In this document: one piece after another, positions 33,041 through 44,857 of the stretch
How the letters are laid out: every line of letters starts with the position of its first letter
How positions within the stretch are numbered: the first letter of the stretch is position 1
Source of the DNA: Bos javanicus
Taxonomy: Eukaryota > Chordata > Mammalia > Artiodactyla > Bovidae
Assembly: GCF_032452875.1 (NCBI RefSeq)
Contig: NC_083869.1
Coordinates: forward strand, 76,192,501 to 76,256,500
DNA: 64,000 bases
Direction: 5' to 3'
Notes under the pieces: model-generated
Databases searched by the model: none
The model's input: only the letters and a program-made list of their open reading frames with translations
What the model was told of the DNA's origin: nothing
Position numbers and translations under genes: made by a program

Positions 33041-36000
33041 GATCAGATCAGATCAGATCAGTCGCTCAGTCACGTCTGACTCTTTGCGACCCCATGAATC
33101 GCAGCACGCCAGGCCTCCCTGTCCATCACCAACTCCCAGAGTTCACTCAGACTCACGTCCATCGAGTCAGTGATGCCATCCAGCGATCTCATCCTCTGTC
33201 CTCCCCTTCTCTTCCTGCCCCCAATCCCTCCCAGCATCAGGGTCTTTTCCAATGAATCAACTCTTCGCATGAGGTGGCCAAAGTACTAGAGTTTCAGCTT
33301 TAGCATCATTCCTTCCAAAGAAATCCCAGGGCTGATCTCCTTCAGATCCAATCCCAGGGTTGGATCTCCTTGCAGTCCAAGGGACTCTTAAGAGTCTTCT
33401 CCAGTTCCAGGAAAAACTGGAGGAATCAACTTACCTGACTTCAGGCTCTACTACAAAGCCACAGTTATCAAGACAGTATGGTACTGGCACAAAGACAGAA
33501 ATATTGATCAATGGAATAAAATAGAAAGCCCAGAGATAAATCCACGCACATATGGACACCTTATCTTCGACAAAGGAGGCAAGAATATACAATGGATTAA
33601 AGACAATCTCTTTAACAAGTGGTGCTGGGAAATCTGGTCAACCACTTGTAAAAGAATGAAACTGGACCACTTTCTAACACCATACACAAAAATAAACTCA
33701 AAATGGATTAAAGATCTAAACGTAAGACCAGAACTATAAAACTCCTAGAGGAGAACATAGGCAAAACACTCTCCGACATACATCACAGCAGGATCCTCTA
33801 TGACCCACCTCCCAGAATATTGGAAACAAAAGCAAAAATAAACAAATGGGACCTAATTAACCTTAAAAGCTTCTGCACATCAAAGGAAACTATTAGCAAG
33901 GTGAAAAGACAGCCTTCAGAATGGGAGAAAATAATAGCAAATGAAGCAACCGACAAACAACTAATCTCAAAAATATACAAGCAACTCCTACAGCTCAACT
34001 CCAGAAAAATAAACGACCCAATCAAAAATGGGCAAAGAACTAAATAGACATTTCTCCAAAAAAGACATACAGATGGCTAACAAACACATGAAAAGATGCT
34101 CAACATCACTCATTATCAGAGAAATGCAAATCAAAACCACTATGAGGTACCATTTCACACCAGTCAGAATGGCCGCGATCCAAAAGTCTACAAATAATAA
34201 ATGCTGGAGAGGGTGTGGAGAAAAGGGAACCCTCTTACACTGTTGGTGGGAATGCAAACTAGTACAGCCACTATGGAGAACAGTGTGGAGATTCCTTAAA
34301 AAACTGGAAATAGAACTGCCTTATGATCCAGCAACCCCACTGCTGGGCATACACACTGAGGAAACCAGAAGGGAAAGAGACACGTGTACCCCAATGTTCA
34401 TCGCAGCACTGTTTATAATAGCCAAGACATGGAAGCAACCTAGATGTCCATCAGCAGATGAATGGGTAAGAAAGCTGTGGTACATATACACAATGGAGTA
34501 TTACTCAGCCATTAAAAAGAATACATTTGAATCAGTTCTAATGAGGTGGATGAAACTGGAGCCTATTATACAGAGTGAAGTAAGCCAGAAGGAAAAACAT
34601 AAATACAGTATACTAACGCATATATATGGAATTTAGAAAGATGGTAACAATAACCCGGTGTACGAGACAGCAAAGAGACACTGATGTATAGAACAGTCTT
34701 ATGGACTCTCAATGAAACATGTAAAATATCATGTAAGAAACGAGTTGCCAGTCAGGTTCGATGCATGATGCTGGATGCTTGGGGCTGGTGCACTGGGGTG
34801 GGATGGGGAACACATGTATACCTGTGGCGGATTCATTTGATATTTGGCAAAACTAATACAATTATGTAATCTTCTCCAACACCACAGTTCAAAAGCATCA
34901 ATTCTTTGGCACTCAGCCTTCTTCACAGTCCAACTCTCACATCCATACATGACCACAGGAAAAACCATAGCCTTGACTAGACAGACCTTTGTTGGCAAAG
35001 TAATGTCTCTGCTTTTGAAAATGCTACCTAGGTTGGTCATAACTTTCCTTCCAAGGAGTAAGCGTCTTTTAATTTCATGGCTGCAGTCACCATCTGCAGT
35101 GATTTTGGAGCTCAGAAAAATAAAGTCTGACACTGTTTCCACTGTTTCCCCATCTCTTTCCCATGAAGTGATGGGACCGGATGCCATGATCTTCGTTTTC
35201 TGAATGTTGAGCTTTAAGCCAACTTTTTCACTCTCGACTTTCACCTTCATCAAGAGGCTTTTTGTTCCTCTTCACTTTCTGCCATAAGGGTGGTGTCATC
35301 TGAGTATCTGAGGTTATTGATATTTCTCCCGGCAATCTTGATTCCAGCTTGTGTTTCTTCCAGTCCAGCGTTTCTCATGATGTACTCTGCATAGAAGTTA
35401 AATAAACAGGGTGACAATATATAGCCTTGATGAACTCCTTTTCCTATTTGGAACCAGTCTGTTGTTCCATGTCCAGTTCTAACTGTTGCTTCCTGACCTG
35501 CATACAAATTTCTCAAGAGGCAGATCAGGTGGTCTGGTATTCCCATCTCTTTCAGAATTTTTCACAGTTTATTGTGATCCACACAGTCAAAGGCTTTGGC
35601 ATAGGCACTAAAGCAGAAATAGATGTTTTTCTGGAATTCTCTTGCTTTTTCCATGATCCAGCGGATGTTTGGCCATTTGATCTCTGATTCCTCTGCCTTT
35701 TCTAAAACCAGCTTGAATATCAGGAAGTTCATGGTTCACATATTGCTGAAGCCTGGCTTGGAGAATTTTGAGCATTACTTTACTAGCGTGTGAGATGAGT
35801 GCAATTGTGTGGTAGTTTGAGCATTCTTTGGCATTGCCTTTCTTTGGGATTGGAATGAAAACTGACCTTTTCCAGTCCTGTGGCCACTGCTGAGTTTTCC
35901 AAATTTGATGGCATATTGAGTGCAGCATTTTCACAGAATCATCTTTCAGGATTTGAAATAGCTCAACTGGAATTCCATCACCTCCACTCGCTTTGTTCGT

Positions 36001-36538
36001 AGTGATGCTTTCTAAGGCCCACTTGACTTCACATTCCAGGATGTCTGGCTCTAGGCCAGTGATCACACCATCGTGATTATCTGGGTCGTGAAGATTTTTT
36101 TTTTGTACAGTTCTTCTGTGTATTCTTGCCATTTCTTCTTATTATCTTCTGCTTCTGTTAGGTCCATACCATTTCTGTCCTTTATCGAGCTCATCTTTGC
36201 ATGACATGTTCCTTTGGTATCTCTGATTTTCTTGAAGTGATCCCTAGTCTTTCCCATTCTGTTGTTTTCCTCTATTCCTTTGCATTGATCACTGAAGAAG
36301 GCTTTCTTATCTCTTCTTGCTATTCTTTGGAACTCTGCATTCAGATGTTTATATCTTTCCTTTTCTCCTTTGCTTTTCGCTTCTCTTCTTTTCACAGCTA
36401 TTTGTAAGGCCTCCCCAGACAGCCATTTTGCTTTTTTGCATTTCTTTTCTATGGGAATGGTCTTGATCCCTGTCTCCTGTACAATGTCACGAACCTCATT
36501 CCATAGTTCATCAGGCACTCTCTCTATCAGATCTAGGC
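33041..36538 (-). mobile_element. BovB LINE, antisense, interrupted by L1
   Basis: BovB lies at 33041-33404 and 34870-36538, about 2.0 kb. The 3' end has a (gatca)n repeat at 33041-33060. It reaches further 5' than the other antisense copies, through the reverse transcriptase and into the region between endonuclease and RT (minus-strand frame 36542-36063). It shares the 28-base direct duplication around aatcccaggg (33322 and 33350) with the copy at 4405-5768. Confidence 0.9.
33396..34878 (+). mobile_element. L1 3' end inside BovB, without poly-A tail
   Basis: The body at 33405-34869 starts in L1 ORF2 (caacttacctgacttcaggc) and runs through the ORF2 C-terminus to ggcaaaactaatacaattat and then stops. 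The flanking BovB bases tcttctcca occur at 33396-33404 and 34870-34878, so a duplication is present. An A-rich tail, expected at the 3' end, is absent. ORF2 is broken by small indels, for example the missing A in accagaactataaaactc near 33730. Confidence 0.9.
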
Positions 36539-37025
36539 CCAAGAACCGAATACCCCAAAGGATTTCAGAGACAGGTTTTTAAAGACAAACTGAGAGAGGG
36601 GGTCCTATGTGGGTGATCAGCTCATGGATATTTTGATTGGTTGGTGGTGAGGTAATTGTGAGTCAGCATCATTAAATTTCTTGTTCTAACTGGTCTGGGG
36701 TCTACATGCTTATGAACAGCATATCATGAATTTCTTCCACCTGGTGGGGATTTAAATATCTGCAAAACAGCTCAAAGAATGTGACTCAGACTATCTATAG
36801 TGCTTGAGGAGGAGCTAAAGGTCCTTGGCTTTGTTTAATGGCTAAAGTGTTATTATTTTGCCTCACTTCCTATTTTCCTTTCTTTCTGTGTTTTCTCATT
36901 TCTCGAATTAAATTTAATTGTCTATAAGGTTTGTCTACAGACAAATGGCAGACAGAGGACATGGGGTTGGGAAGGGGAGGGTTCTATTCTGAGAAGGCCT
37001 TATCGGATCCTGCTCAGTTAGAGTC

Positions 37026-37392
37026 ATTGTTGTTTAGTGACTAAGTCATGTCCAACTCTTTGTTACCCCACAGACTGTAGCACACCAGGCTTCCCTGTTC
37101 TCCACTATCTCCTAGAGTGTGATCAAATTCATGTCCATTGAGTCAGTGATGTTATCTAACCATCTCATCCTCTATTGACCCCTTCTGCTTTTGCCTTTGA
37201 TCTTTCCCAGCATCAGTGTCAGTTCTTCACATCAGGTGGCCAAAGTATTGGAGCTTCAGCTTCAGCAAGAGTCTTTTCAATGAATATTAAGGGTTGATTT
37301 CCTTTAGCATTGACTGGTTACATCTCCTTACTGTCCAAGCTACTCTCAAGGGTCTTCTCCAGCACTACAATTCAAAAGCATCAATTCTTTCA
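37026..37392 (-). mobile_element. BovB 3' end fragment
   Basis: This antisense BovB 3' end runs from ttgttgtttagtgactaagt to aattcaaaagcatcaattct. It is well diverged, and a short piece is deleted near 37215 (gtgtcagttcttcacatcag). Confidence 0.85.
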
Positions 37393-37744
37393 TCACAGTA
37401 CTAGCTAATTATTGGGAGAAAATTGATTGATAACTGGTAGAATATGCCTTATGGCCAAAGTAAGGCCCACTTCATGTTTAATCCTGCTTTGTTCACAAGC
37501 CCGTTCCCAGGTAGTGTCAAGCTCTCTCTGCAATCAGCAGCCAGATGGGGCTCAGAAAGTTCTCAGTACCAAGAATGGGTCCAATTGACTCCTCCTGAGA
37601 TGGCAAGAATGTAGTCTGGGACATGACTAAAATGATTTTCAGTGACATAGGTTGAAATCAAAAGGGATTTATTGGTTAACCCTTCTAAATTAAAAAATCC
37701 AATGAGTCAGCCAATCCAATACCCTGAGCAAAGTTCTTAATAAA

Positions 37745-38322
37745 AGGTTCTTATTTCTTTTCTTTTTAGTTGAAGTATAGTTGATTAACAATGTCATGTT
37801 AGTTTCAAGTGTACAGCACAGTGAATCAGTTATGTATCCATATATATCTATTTTTTCAAAGTATTTTCTATTATAGGTTATCACAGAACATTGAGTATAG
37901 TTCCCTGTACTATATATTAAAAATAGATCTTTGTTCTCATAGTACGTATCTGTTAATCCCAAGCTCCTAATTTATGCATCCTCCCTTTTCCCTTAACGAC
38001 CATAAATTTGTTTTCTATGTTGGCAGGTCTATTTTTGTTTTATATACTGCATTCATTTGTAACATTTTTTTAGATTCTACATATAAAAAATATCATATGA
38101 TATTTGTTTTTGTCTGGCTTACATCACTTAATATAATCTCTAGGTCCATTCATGTTGCTGCAAATGGCATTATTCCATTCTTCTCTATGGCTGAGTAATA
38201 CTCCATTCTATATACTTACCACATCTTCCTTATTCACTATCAGTTAATGGACACTTATGTTGCTTATGTATCTTGGTTATTGTAAATAATGCTACCGTGA
38301 ACATTGGGGTGCATCCATAGCA
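37745..38322 (-). mobile_element. Old L1 3' end, antisense
   Basis: The antisense L1 3' region starts agttgaagtatagttgatta, continues through tttgtctggcttacatcact and ggctgagtaatactccattc, and ends cgtgaacattggggtgcatc. It is truncated in ORF2. Confidence 0.85.
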
Positions 38323-39274
38323 TAGACATTCTACAATAGGTCCCACTCAGGATTCAGATGCCTTGTAGACTCTTGGGTCAGTAAGAATGAATGCATACCT
38401 CTTTGTTCCTGTGTAAAATGAAAATAGAAAATTTAGGCCACAAGTCTTCCAAAGAAGGAAGAGATTCTATGGATCTTCTGCAGAGTTCCAGTGTGTCACA
38501 TGATAAAATTCCAGGGCCCAAAGACTTAGGTTTATATGCCAGAAAGTTCCTGTGTGTCAAACATACAGACTCACAGGGAGACCCACGGCTGGGACCTTCT
38601 CTTTCATGTCTCTCTGAGATGTTGCATGTGCTGTTTACTTGGTCCTTTTTGGGCTCTCCAACTTTGTCTCACCTTGTTTGCTGGGAAAATGACCATGCTT
38701 GCTTCAGCTTGCAGCTCCACTATCACTGTCTCTTGGTCTTTCTGATCACCTACTGAGGCATTCTGTAATCTGTGCTTCTATTGAACCTTGTGTTTACTTC
38801 ACTGAAGCTTTTCTTTCACATCGCATTACATATTTTTGTTTGTGTGTCCCTCTCTCTCATTACCCAGCACACTCCTGATGCTCAGTGAGGATCTGTTAAA
38901 TGAGTGATCATTCAAAGACATAGTTAATGATCATGAATCTTTGCATCCACAGAAAAATGTCTGGCCCATGGCAGATTCACAGCATGTATTTGGAGAGAGC
39001 TAAGGATTAGGGAAAAGAAAGAGAAGAATGAGAGATGAAAACAAAGAAAGAAACAAGAAAAGTCCAGTCAGACAGAGGATATAAGTCATGTTAAAGGTTA
39101 AGGTTGTAAAAAAATAGAAAGTAGATCAAATAAATCCCATTAGGAATCCAGGAGAAGAAAATTATAATAATAGACAAGAAAAGGGAAAAATCATAGAAGA
39201 AACAGCATTTGAGTTGAATTTTAAACCACAAAAGAGAATTTAACGGAAGGGGACAATGAAAATTGGGTCAAGAA

Positions 39275-40165
39275 TACTTGTGCATCACTGTTTACAATAG
39301 CCAAGACATAAAAGCAGCCTAAATATCAATTGACAGATTAATGGATAAAGAAGATGTGATTTATACATACAAGGGACTACTACTCAGCCATAAAAAAGAA
39401 TGAAATAATGTCATTTGCCATTTGGATGGACCTAGAGATTATCATAGGGCTTCCCTGGTAGCTCACCTGGTAAAGAATTCACCTGCAATTAAGGTGACCC
39501 CAGTTCGATTCCTGGGCCAGGAAGATCCCCTAGAGAAGGAATGGGCTGCCCACTCCAGTATTCATGGTCTTCCCTGGTGTTTCAGATGGTAAAGAATCAT
39601 CTGCAATGTGGGAGACCTGGGTTTGATCCCTGGGTTGGGAAGATCCCCTGGAGGAGGGCATGGCAACCCACTCCAGTATTCTTGCCTGGAAAATCCCATG
39701 GATAGAGGAGCTTGGCAGGCTACAATCTATAGGGTCACAAAGAGTTGGGCATTACTGAGTGACTAAGCACAGCACAGCAGAGAGATTATCATACAAAGTG
39801 AAGTCAGAGAAAGATAAATATCATATGATATCTCTTACACATGGGATATATAAAAGTCATTCAGATGAATGTATATACAAAACAAAAATAGACTCACAGA
39901 CATAGAAAACAGTCATGGTTACCAGGGGAAAACATGGTGGAGAGGGATAAATCAGGAATTTTGGAATAGCATACAGATCATACACTATATAAGACCTATT
40001 GTATAGCACAGGGAACTCTACTCAATATTCTGTGATAACCTAATTGGTTTAACCTATAAGGGGAAATAATCTGAAAAAGAATGAATATATGTATAACTGA
40101 ATCACTTTGCTGCACTCCAGAAACTAATGCAACATTATAAATCAATTTATAATCCAATAAAAATT
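39275..40165 (+). mobile_element. Old L1 3' end with nested SINE
   Basis: L1 sequence lies at 39275-39446 and 39781-40165. It starts at the ORF2 end (catcactgtttacaatagcc) and ends with tgtataactgaatcactttg and an A-rich stretch. It stops 165 bases upstream of CNTNAP5 exon 3. Confidence 0.85.
39434..39793 (+). repeat. Bov-tA SINE with a second tRNA-like head and TSD
   Basis: The body at 39447-39780 has a first short unit (39447-39566, head plus middle region) joined at ccagtattcatgg to a full Bov-tA (39567-39780). The sequence agagattatcata flanks the whole at 39434-39446 and 39781-39793, so the double-headed form moved as one piece. Confidence 0.92.
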
Positions 40166-40330
40166 TTTCAAAGTACCAGGGGTTTGTAAAGAGAGGTAGG
40201 ACATGTTTTGGGGTTATAAAAATGTTTTAGCTGAACACTGTTTTTTGCTTTGTTTTGTTTTTCTCTTTGAGAGGTGAAAGTTGTGGCTCTGTGAGATGTT
40301 GCTACAGCTCTCTCTCTCATCCTGTTCCAG

Positions 40331-40524
40331 GAACTGGCGGTTGGTCCCCAGCAGATTCCAATGCTCAGCAGTGGCTCCAGATGGACCTGGGAAACAGAGT
40401 GGAGATTACAGCAGTGGCCACGCAGGGAAGATACGGAAGCTCTGACTGGGTGACGAGCTACAGCCTGATGTTCAGTGACACAGGACGCAACTGGAAACAG
40501 TACAAGCAAGAAGACAGCATCTGG
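40331..40524 (+). CDS. CNTNAP5: CNTNAP5 exon 3 (middle of discoidin domain)
   Basis: This exon continues the discoidin domain of the neuronal adhesion protein begun in exon 2. Joining the split Gly codon gives GTGGWSPADSNAQQWLQMDL, then GNRVEITAVATQGRYGSSDW, VTSYSLMFSDTGRNWKQYKQ and EDSIW. The QWLQMDLG and TQGR blocks are conserved discoidin core strands in all CASPR proteins. The pyrimidine-rich acceptor ctctcatcctgttccag ends at 40330. The donor gtagga starts at 40525 and is weaker than consensus. At 194 bases, from phase 1 to phase 0, its loss would shift the frame. The next exon is outside the window. The reading frame is intact, with no sign of decay. Confidence 0.93.
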
Positions 40525-40849
40525 GTAGGACATCTTTTCTCATCAGCTGAATAAAAATGAGATGCGATCATGGTAACCAGGGAACATTTCTGTCATTTTC
40601 TTCTATGCAGATTGCCAATAGCTTGATAACTGTTGAGTGCCCATTCAGAAATAATTAGACTTTGTCTAAGTCCTATCTCCAGCATGACTCCAGTTCGTAG
40701 GGAAATGAGGATATCTGTTACAAATAGTTGAGTGTTTTCCTCTTTCTCTGGTAACTTGGGAAGTTCATTGACTGGGCCTCAGTTCTTTCTTCAATAAAAA
40801 CAACTATACCACAGAAGTCTGATCGTTAATGAGAAGGTAGTTGTTGACT

Positions 40850-41010
40850 GAGCATGCATTTATTATTTATTATTTGCCGAGTACTTTATGTACCTTGCAA
40901 AGACGGAATTAGCTCAGTTATGTAACTCAACCAAAGTTATCCAATTGGTGAATCTTGACCTAGAACGCCATAGCCTGGTCTGATTTTAAAGCCACTATGT
41001 TCCCCTGCCT
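40850..41010 (-). repeat. MIR SINE remnant
   Basis: This antisense MIR-like sequence contains tttgccgagtactttatgta, gtaactcaaccaaagttatc and ctagaacgccatagcctggt. Confidence 0.5.
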
Positions 41011-42570
41011 CTATTCAAGTTTTGAAAACAATTTAAAAGTTTATAAATACAAAAAATATATATAAATTTTAGAATGATTTTGCATTTATAGACAATCTTC
41101 AGCTTGGAAGTAAAGGACAGTTTGGTCCAAGTTGTAGAAAAAAAGTTCCTTCCACACCCCTAGACCCAAGCTCTTGACCCCAAAGAATACCTGAAAGACT
41201 GTCCCCAAATTATGAGGTGGGGAAAGGGAGTTAGAGACAGAGAGCAAAGGGCACCCAGAAGAGATTTCAGAAACTCATGCACTAAACAAAATAATGTATT
41301 AGATCATGTTGCTTTTACTTTAGAGAAGAAAACCTCATGAGACATTTATTTTTTTCTAAATGTATGTACTTAAAATGTGAAGATTCGGCAGTTGATCACA
41401 CTATCTTTTCTTCTCATAATCTTCTCAGATTTCTTCCCTCTTAAATCAATCCCAATTATACTTTCTAATTGATGTTGTTTGCACATGCATTTTTCTATAT
41501 TGCTCATTCTTTTGGAAAAAAATTCTATTTTATATTCACTGTTATTTGTTAATTGCCCACTCATCACTATTCTTAATTGAAATAATAGTAAACTGTGGAT
41601 TAAGATTAGTTATGGCAGACTGACTCTGGAGGCTATTATAGTAGTCATCTTTATTTTGAGTTGTTTGTCATATTAGGTGGTAATATTTATACAGAACATG
41701 TATATTCTGTAATATTTATACAGAACATTTATACGGAACATAGCAATAGTCTCTTTTGGAGAAAAGTAAATTTTTTTTTCAACTTTGAAGGCCCCATAAA
41801 TTTTACAGGTTTTTTTAAAGTTTGTTTTTAGTTTGAAAAGAGAAATAAATACCCTTTCCATTTTGAAGAGCAATTTTAAGGTTTTATGTTGACTTGAGAG
41901 GGATAGATAGACATGAGGTTATTTATTTTCTTTGGCATTTTCAATCAGAACTGGTTGTTTCTCAGATTGAACTGAAGTTTTGAGGTCTTTTGTTTAAATA
42001 TTTTTTAAATCCTGAGCTGTATTTTCTTTAGAATAAAATAACTTGCTTTCAGCTTATCATATGGATCAGGACGTATTTCAAGGATGAACAGCTTCTCTGG
42101 GCTTACTTCCACAAAATCCCAAGCCCCTTAAAGGCAGGGGTCTGTCTTATAGGTCCTTGCAGCCTCCATGACAATTGTTATTGGAGACGTAACATGAACT
42201 ATTTTTTTGGATGGTTATTGCAAGAACTGCAGAATTACCAGAACTTTCAGAATTGGGGGGAAGGAGTCTGTTCCTGTCCCTTACCTCAGCCTCAAAATAG
42301 CCTTGATCTTTGGAAGGAGGCAGAAGATGCTAGGTGGGCAGAGGAGAAGAGGCAGGAAACTATTATACATAGCACCAGTGGTAAATTCTAGCTAAGGCCT
42401 CCCCAGAGACACTTAAAATGCCTTCAGGGCATTTGGGAGAGGCAGCAGCTTCAGGACCAAGTTGTCAGATGTAAATTACCAGGAGGGGAAAAGACTTGTG
42501 AAGGGATCATCACCACTCCAGTCACAGTGGGTGGGGACATCCTGATGAGCCATGCACAGAAACAAGGCTC

Positions 42571-42600
42571 AAATGTTGAAAAAAAAAAAAAATAAATAAA
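42571..42600. repeat. A-rich tract
   Basis: About fourteen A are followed by two taaa units. There is no retroelement body that I can name in front of it. The stretch at 42735-42845 further on is a possible antisense MIR tail (gaggcccacagagacccatc). Confidence 0.7.
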
Positions 42601-43844
42601 TGCATGTCCACTTGTATCACTATTGAGGAAGCTAACAGCTGCTGAACAAAAATCATACGTTTCATTTGTAAGCAAATGTCATTCTATATACATACAAAGG
42701 TGTCATAAATTCTGGAGATTCAGTATGAACATCTCTGTAAACAAGAGGCATGAGGCCCACAGAGACCCATCCAAGCTCACATAACCAACTTTGGTGATGC
42801 CAGACTGCAAAACTAAGATTGGGTCCTAAATGTACTCTATTGCCAAACTGTACTTTCTATTACTTCTTTACAACACTTGATTTTTTTCTAATTTTCACAA
42901 AACTGATTTACTTTTCTCGCCTTAACCTTTGTCAGATCCACTGCAAAAGAAGAAACTCTATTGTCTATTTCATGTGCTATTTTTAAAATATAAAACTGAG
43001 AAAGCACTAATGCGATCTGTGTTTTTTGCACATTTTAAATAGTGCTCAAATTCTCTGAAACAGTATATAGGCCTTATAAAAGGCCATCAAACAGAGACTC
43101 AGAGTATTTTACCAAACATTTCACCAGCATATGTAAAATCTGACTTGTGCCTACTATTCATTGATATTTCCATCAGATCGTATTATTGAATAAATAGGTT
43201 ACCTTGAGAGTTTTTCTTTTTTTATTTTAAATTGAAAATTATAAATCAGACTATAGATTCACTAGAGTTAATCCTGATAAACAAGATGAAAGCAATAGCC
43301 AAACAACCAAGTTTCTAAAAAATTATTTAAGTGATTTAACTTTTCAGAAAAAAGTCAGTACCCCACAACATCAATACAAGGTATTGACTTGATTAAGAAT
43401 GCTGGATCAGAGAAGTAGAAAATCTCTTGAATGACACTTTCACAAGTCTTTTGAAGATCTTCAATTTTCAAATGAGATGGAGTTTGTAATATTTATTTAA
43501 AGTTGATTTACTAAGCAATACAACTATAGCATTGAACCCCTTGGATGGAATACCAGTTTACTAGTACTCAAGAGGTTTATTTTATTTTGCAAAGTTTACT
43601 TCAGAACAAGAATCCTGGAAATATACTTGTGCAACATACAGCAGTCAATACGCATGCTCTAAAAAAACCAATTTTTAGAATTTCTGATCTGGTACTAAAT
43701 GGAATGTTCAGGAATGAGGCCACTGAGCAGCTGCTTAATGATGTACTATGATTTATGAGTAAGCCAGAGTCCCCACTTCACTAAATAATCAGATGTGAAA
43801 GTGTCTCAGGGACAAACTTAACAAGACTTTTAGAATCTTCAATT

Positions 43845-44423
43845 TAGTTCAGTTCACCTCAGTCTCTCAGTCATGTCCAACTCTTTGCGAACCCATGGAC
43901 TGCAGCACACCAGGCCTCCCTGTCCATCACCAACTCCCAGAGACCAAACTTAATGTCCATCGAGTTGGTGATGCCATCCAACCATCTCATCCTCCATCGT
44001 CCCCTTCGCCTCCTGCCTTCAATCTTTCCCAGCATCAGGGTCTTTTCCAATGAGTCAGCTCTTTGCATCAGGTGGCCAAAGTATTGGAGTTTCAACTTCA
44101 ACACCAGTCCTTCCAGTGAACACCCAGGACTGATTTCCTTTAGGATGGACTGGTTGGATCTCCTTGCAGTTCAAGGGACTCTCAAGATATTCTCCAACAC
44201 CATAGTTCAAAAGTATCAATTCTTCAGTGCTCAGCTTTCTTTACAGTCCAACTCTCACATCCATGCATGACCACTGGAAAAATCATAGCCTTGACTAGAC
44301 AGAGCTTTGTTGACAAAGTAATGTCTCTGCTTTGTAATGTGCTATCTAGGTTGGTCATAACTTTCCTTCCAAGGAGCAAGAGTCCTTTAATTTCATGGCT
44401 GCAGTCACCATCTGCAGTGATTT
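43845..44423 (-). mobile_element. BovB 3' half fragment
   Basis: This antisense BovB runs from tagttcagttcacctcagtc to caccatctgcagtgattt. The sequence tttagaatc occurs before it (43828) and at its right edge (44421), possibly the duplication. It is separate from the BovB at 52959, since both contain the same roughly 270-base section with many differences. Confidence 0.85.
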
Positions 44424-44857
44424 AGAATCACTTTTAGATTTAATTTTTTTTTCTTTAAAAAATGCTTTGTATTTTTTATATTTTTAAAATTTCTTTTTTT
44501 TTTTAAATTTATTTATTTTAATTGGAGGCCAATTACTTTACAATACTGTAGTGGTTTTTGCCATACATTGACATGAATCAGCTATGGGTGTACATGTGTT
44601 CCCTATCCTGAACCACCCCTCCTACCTCCCTCCCCATCCCATCTCTCTGGGTCATCCCAGTGCACCAGCCCCGAGCACCCTGTCTCATGCATCAAACCTG
44701 GACTGGCGATCTGTTTTCACATATGATAATACACATGTTTCAATGCTATTCTCTAAGTTCATCCCACCCTCGCCTTGTCCCACAGAGTCCAAAAGACTAT
44801 TCAATACATCTTCGTCTCTTTTGCTGTCTTGCATACAGGGTTATCGTTACCATCTTT

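Larger units (their letters stand above)
32955..37010 (-). mobile_element. Probable antisense retroviral-type LTR, split by BovB
   Basis: Bases 36541-37010 are clearly related to 55700-56100 (shared cttccacctggtgggg, aggtccttg, ttatggct-type blocks, ctaaagtgttattattttgc versus ctaaactattattattttgt). The piece at 32955-33040 contains gaaatagctttattg and may be the other end, which matches the layout of the downstream copy (tacagtatttattg). It looks like a solo LTR of an old bovid endogenous retrovirus. No retroviral gene is present. Confidence 0.5.
10406..40330 (+). other. CNTNAP5: CNTNAP5 intron 2
   Basis: This intron of 29,925 bases runs from donor gtgagt at 10406 to acceptor ccag at 40327-40330. 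It joins a split Gly codon (g from exon 2, ga from exon 3). The content is listed separately as repeats. I see nothing but unique AT-rich sequence in 10410-11330, 16000-17930, 19080-20215, 23600-24860, 28320-29260, 30360-31080, 31400-32950, 37400-37740 and 38330-39270. Confidence 0.85.

Noticed and set aside
38391..38756. Open frame of 121 residues with two overlapping frames
   Set aside because: There is no similarity I recognise, and neighbouring frames are open as well. It looks like chance.
40168..40533. Antisense frame of 121 residues across exon 3
   Set aside because: It is a shadow of the CNTNAP5 coding exon and the adjacent intron.
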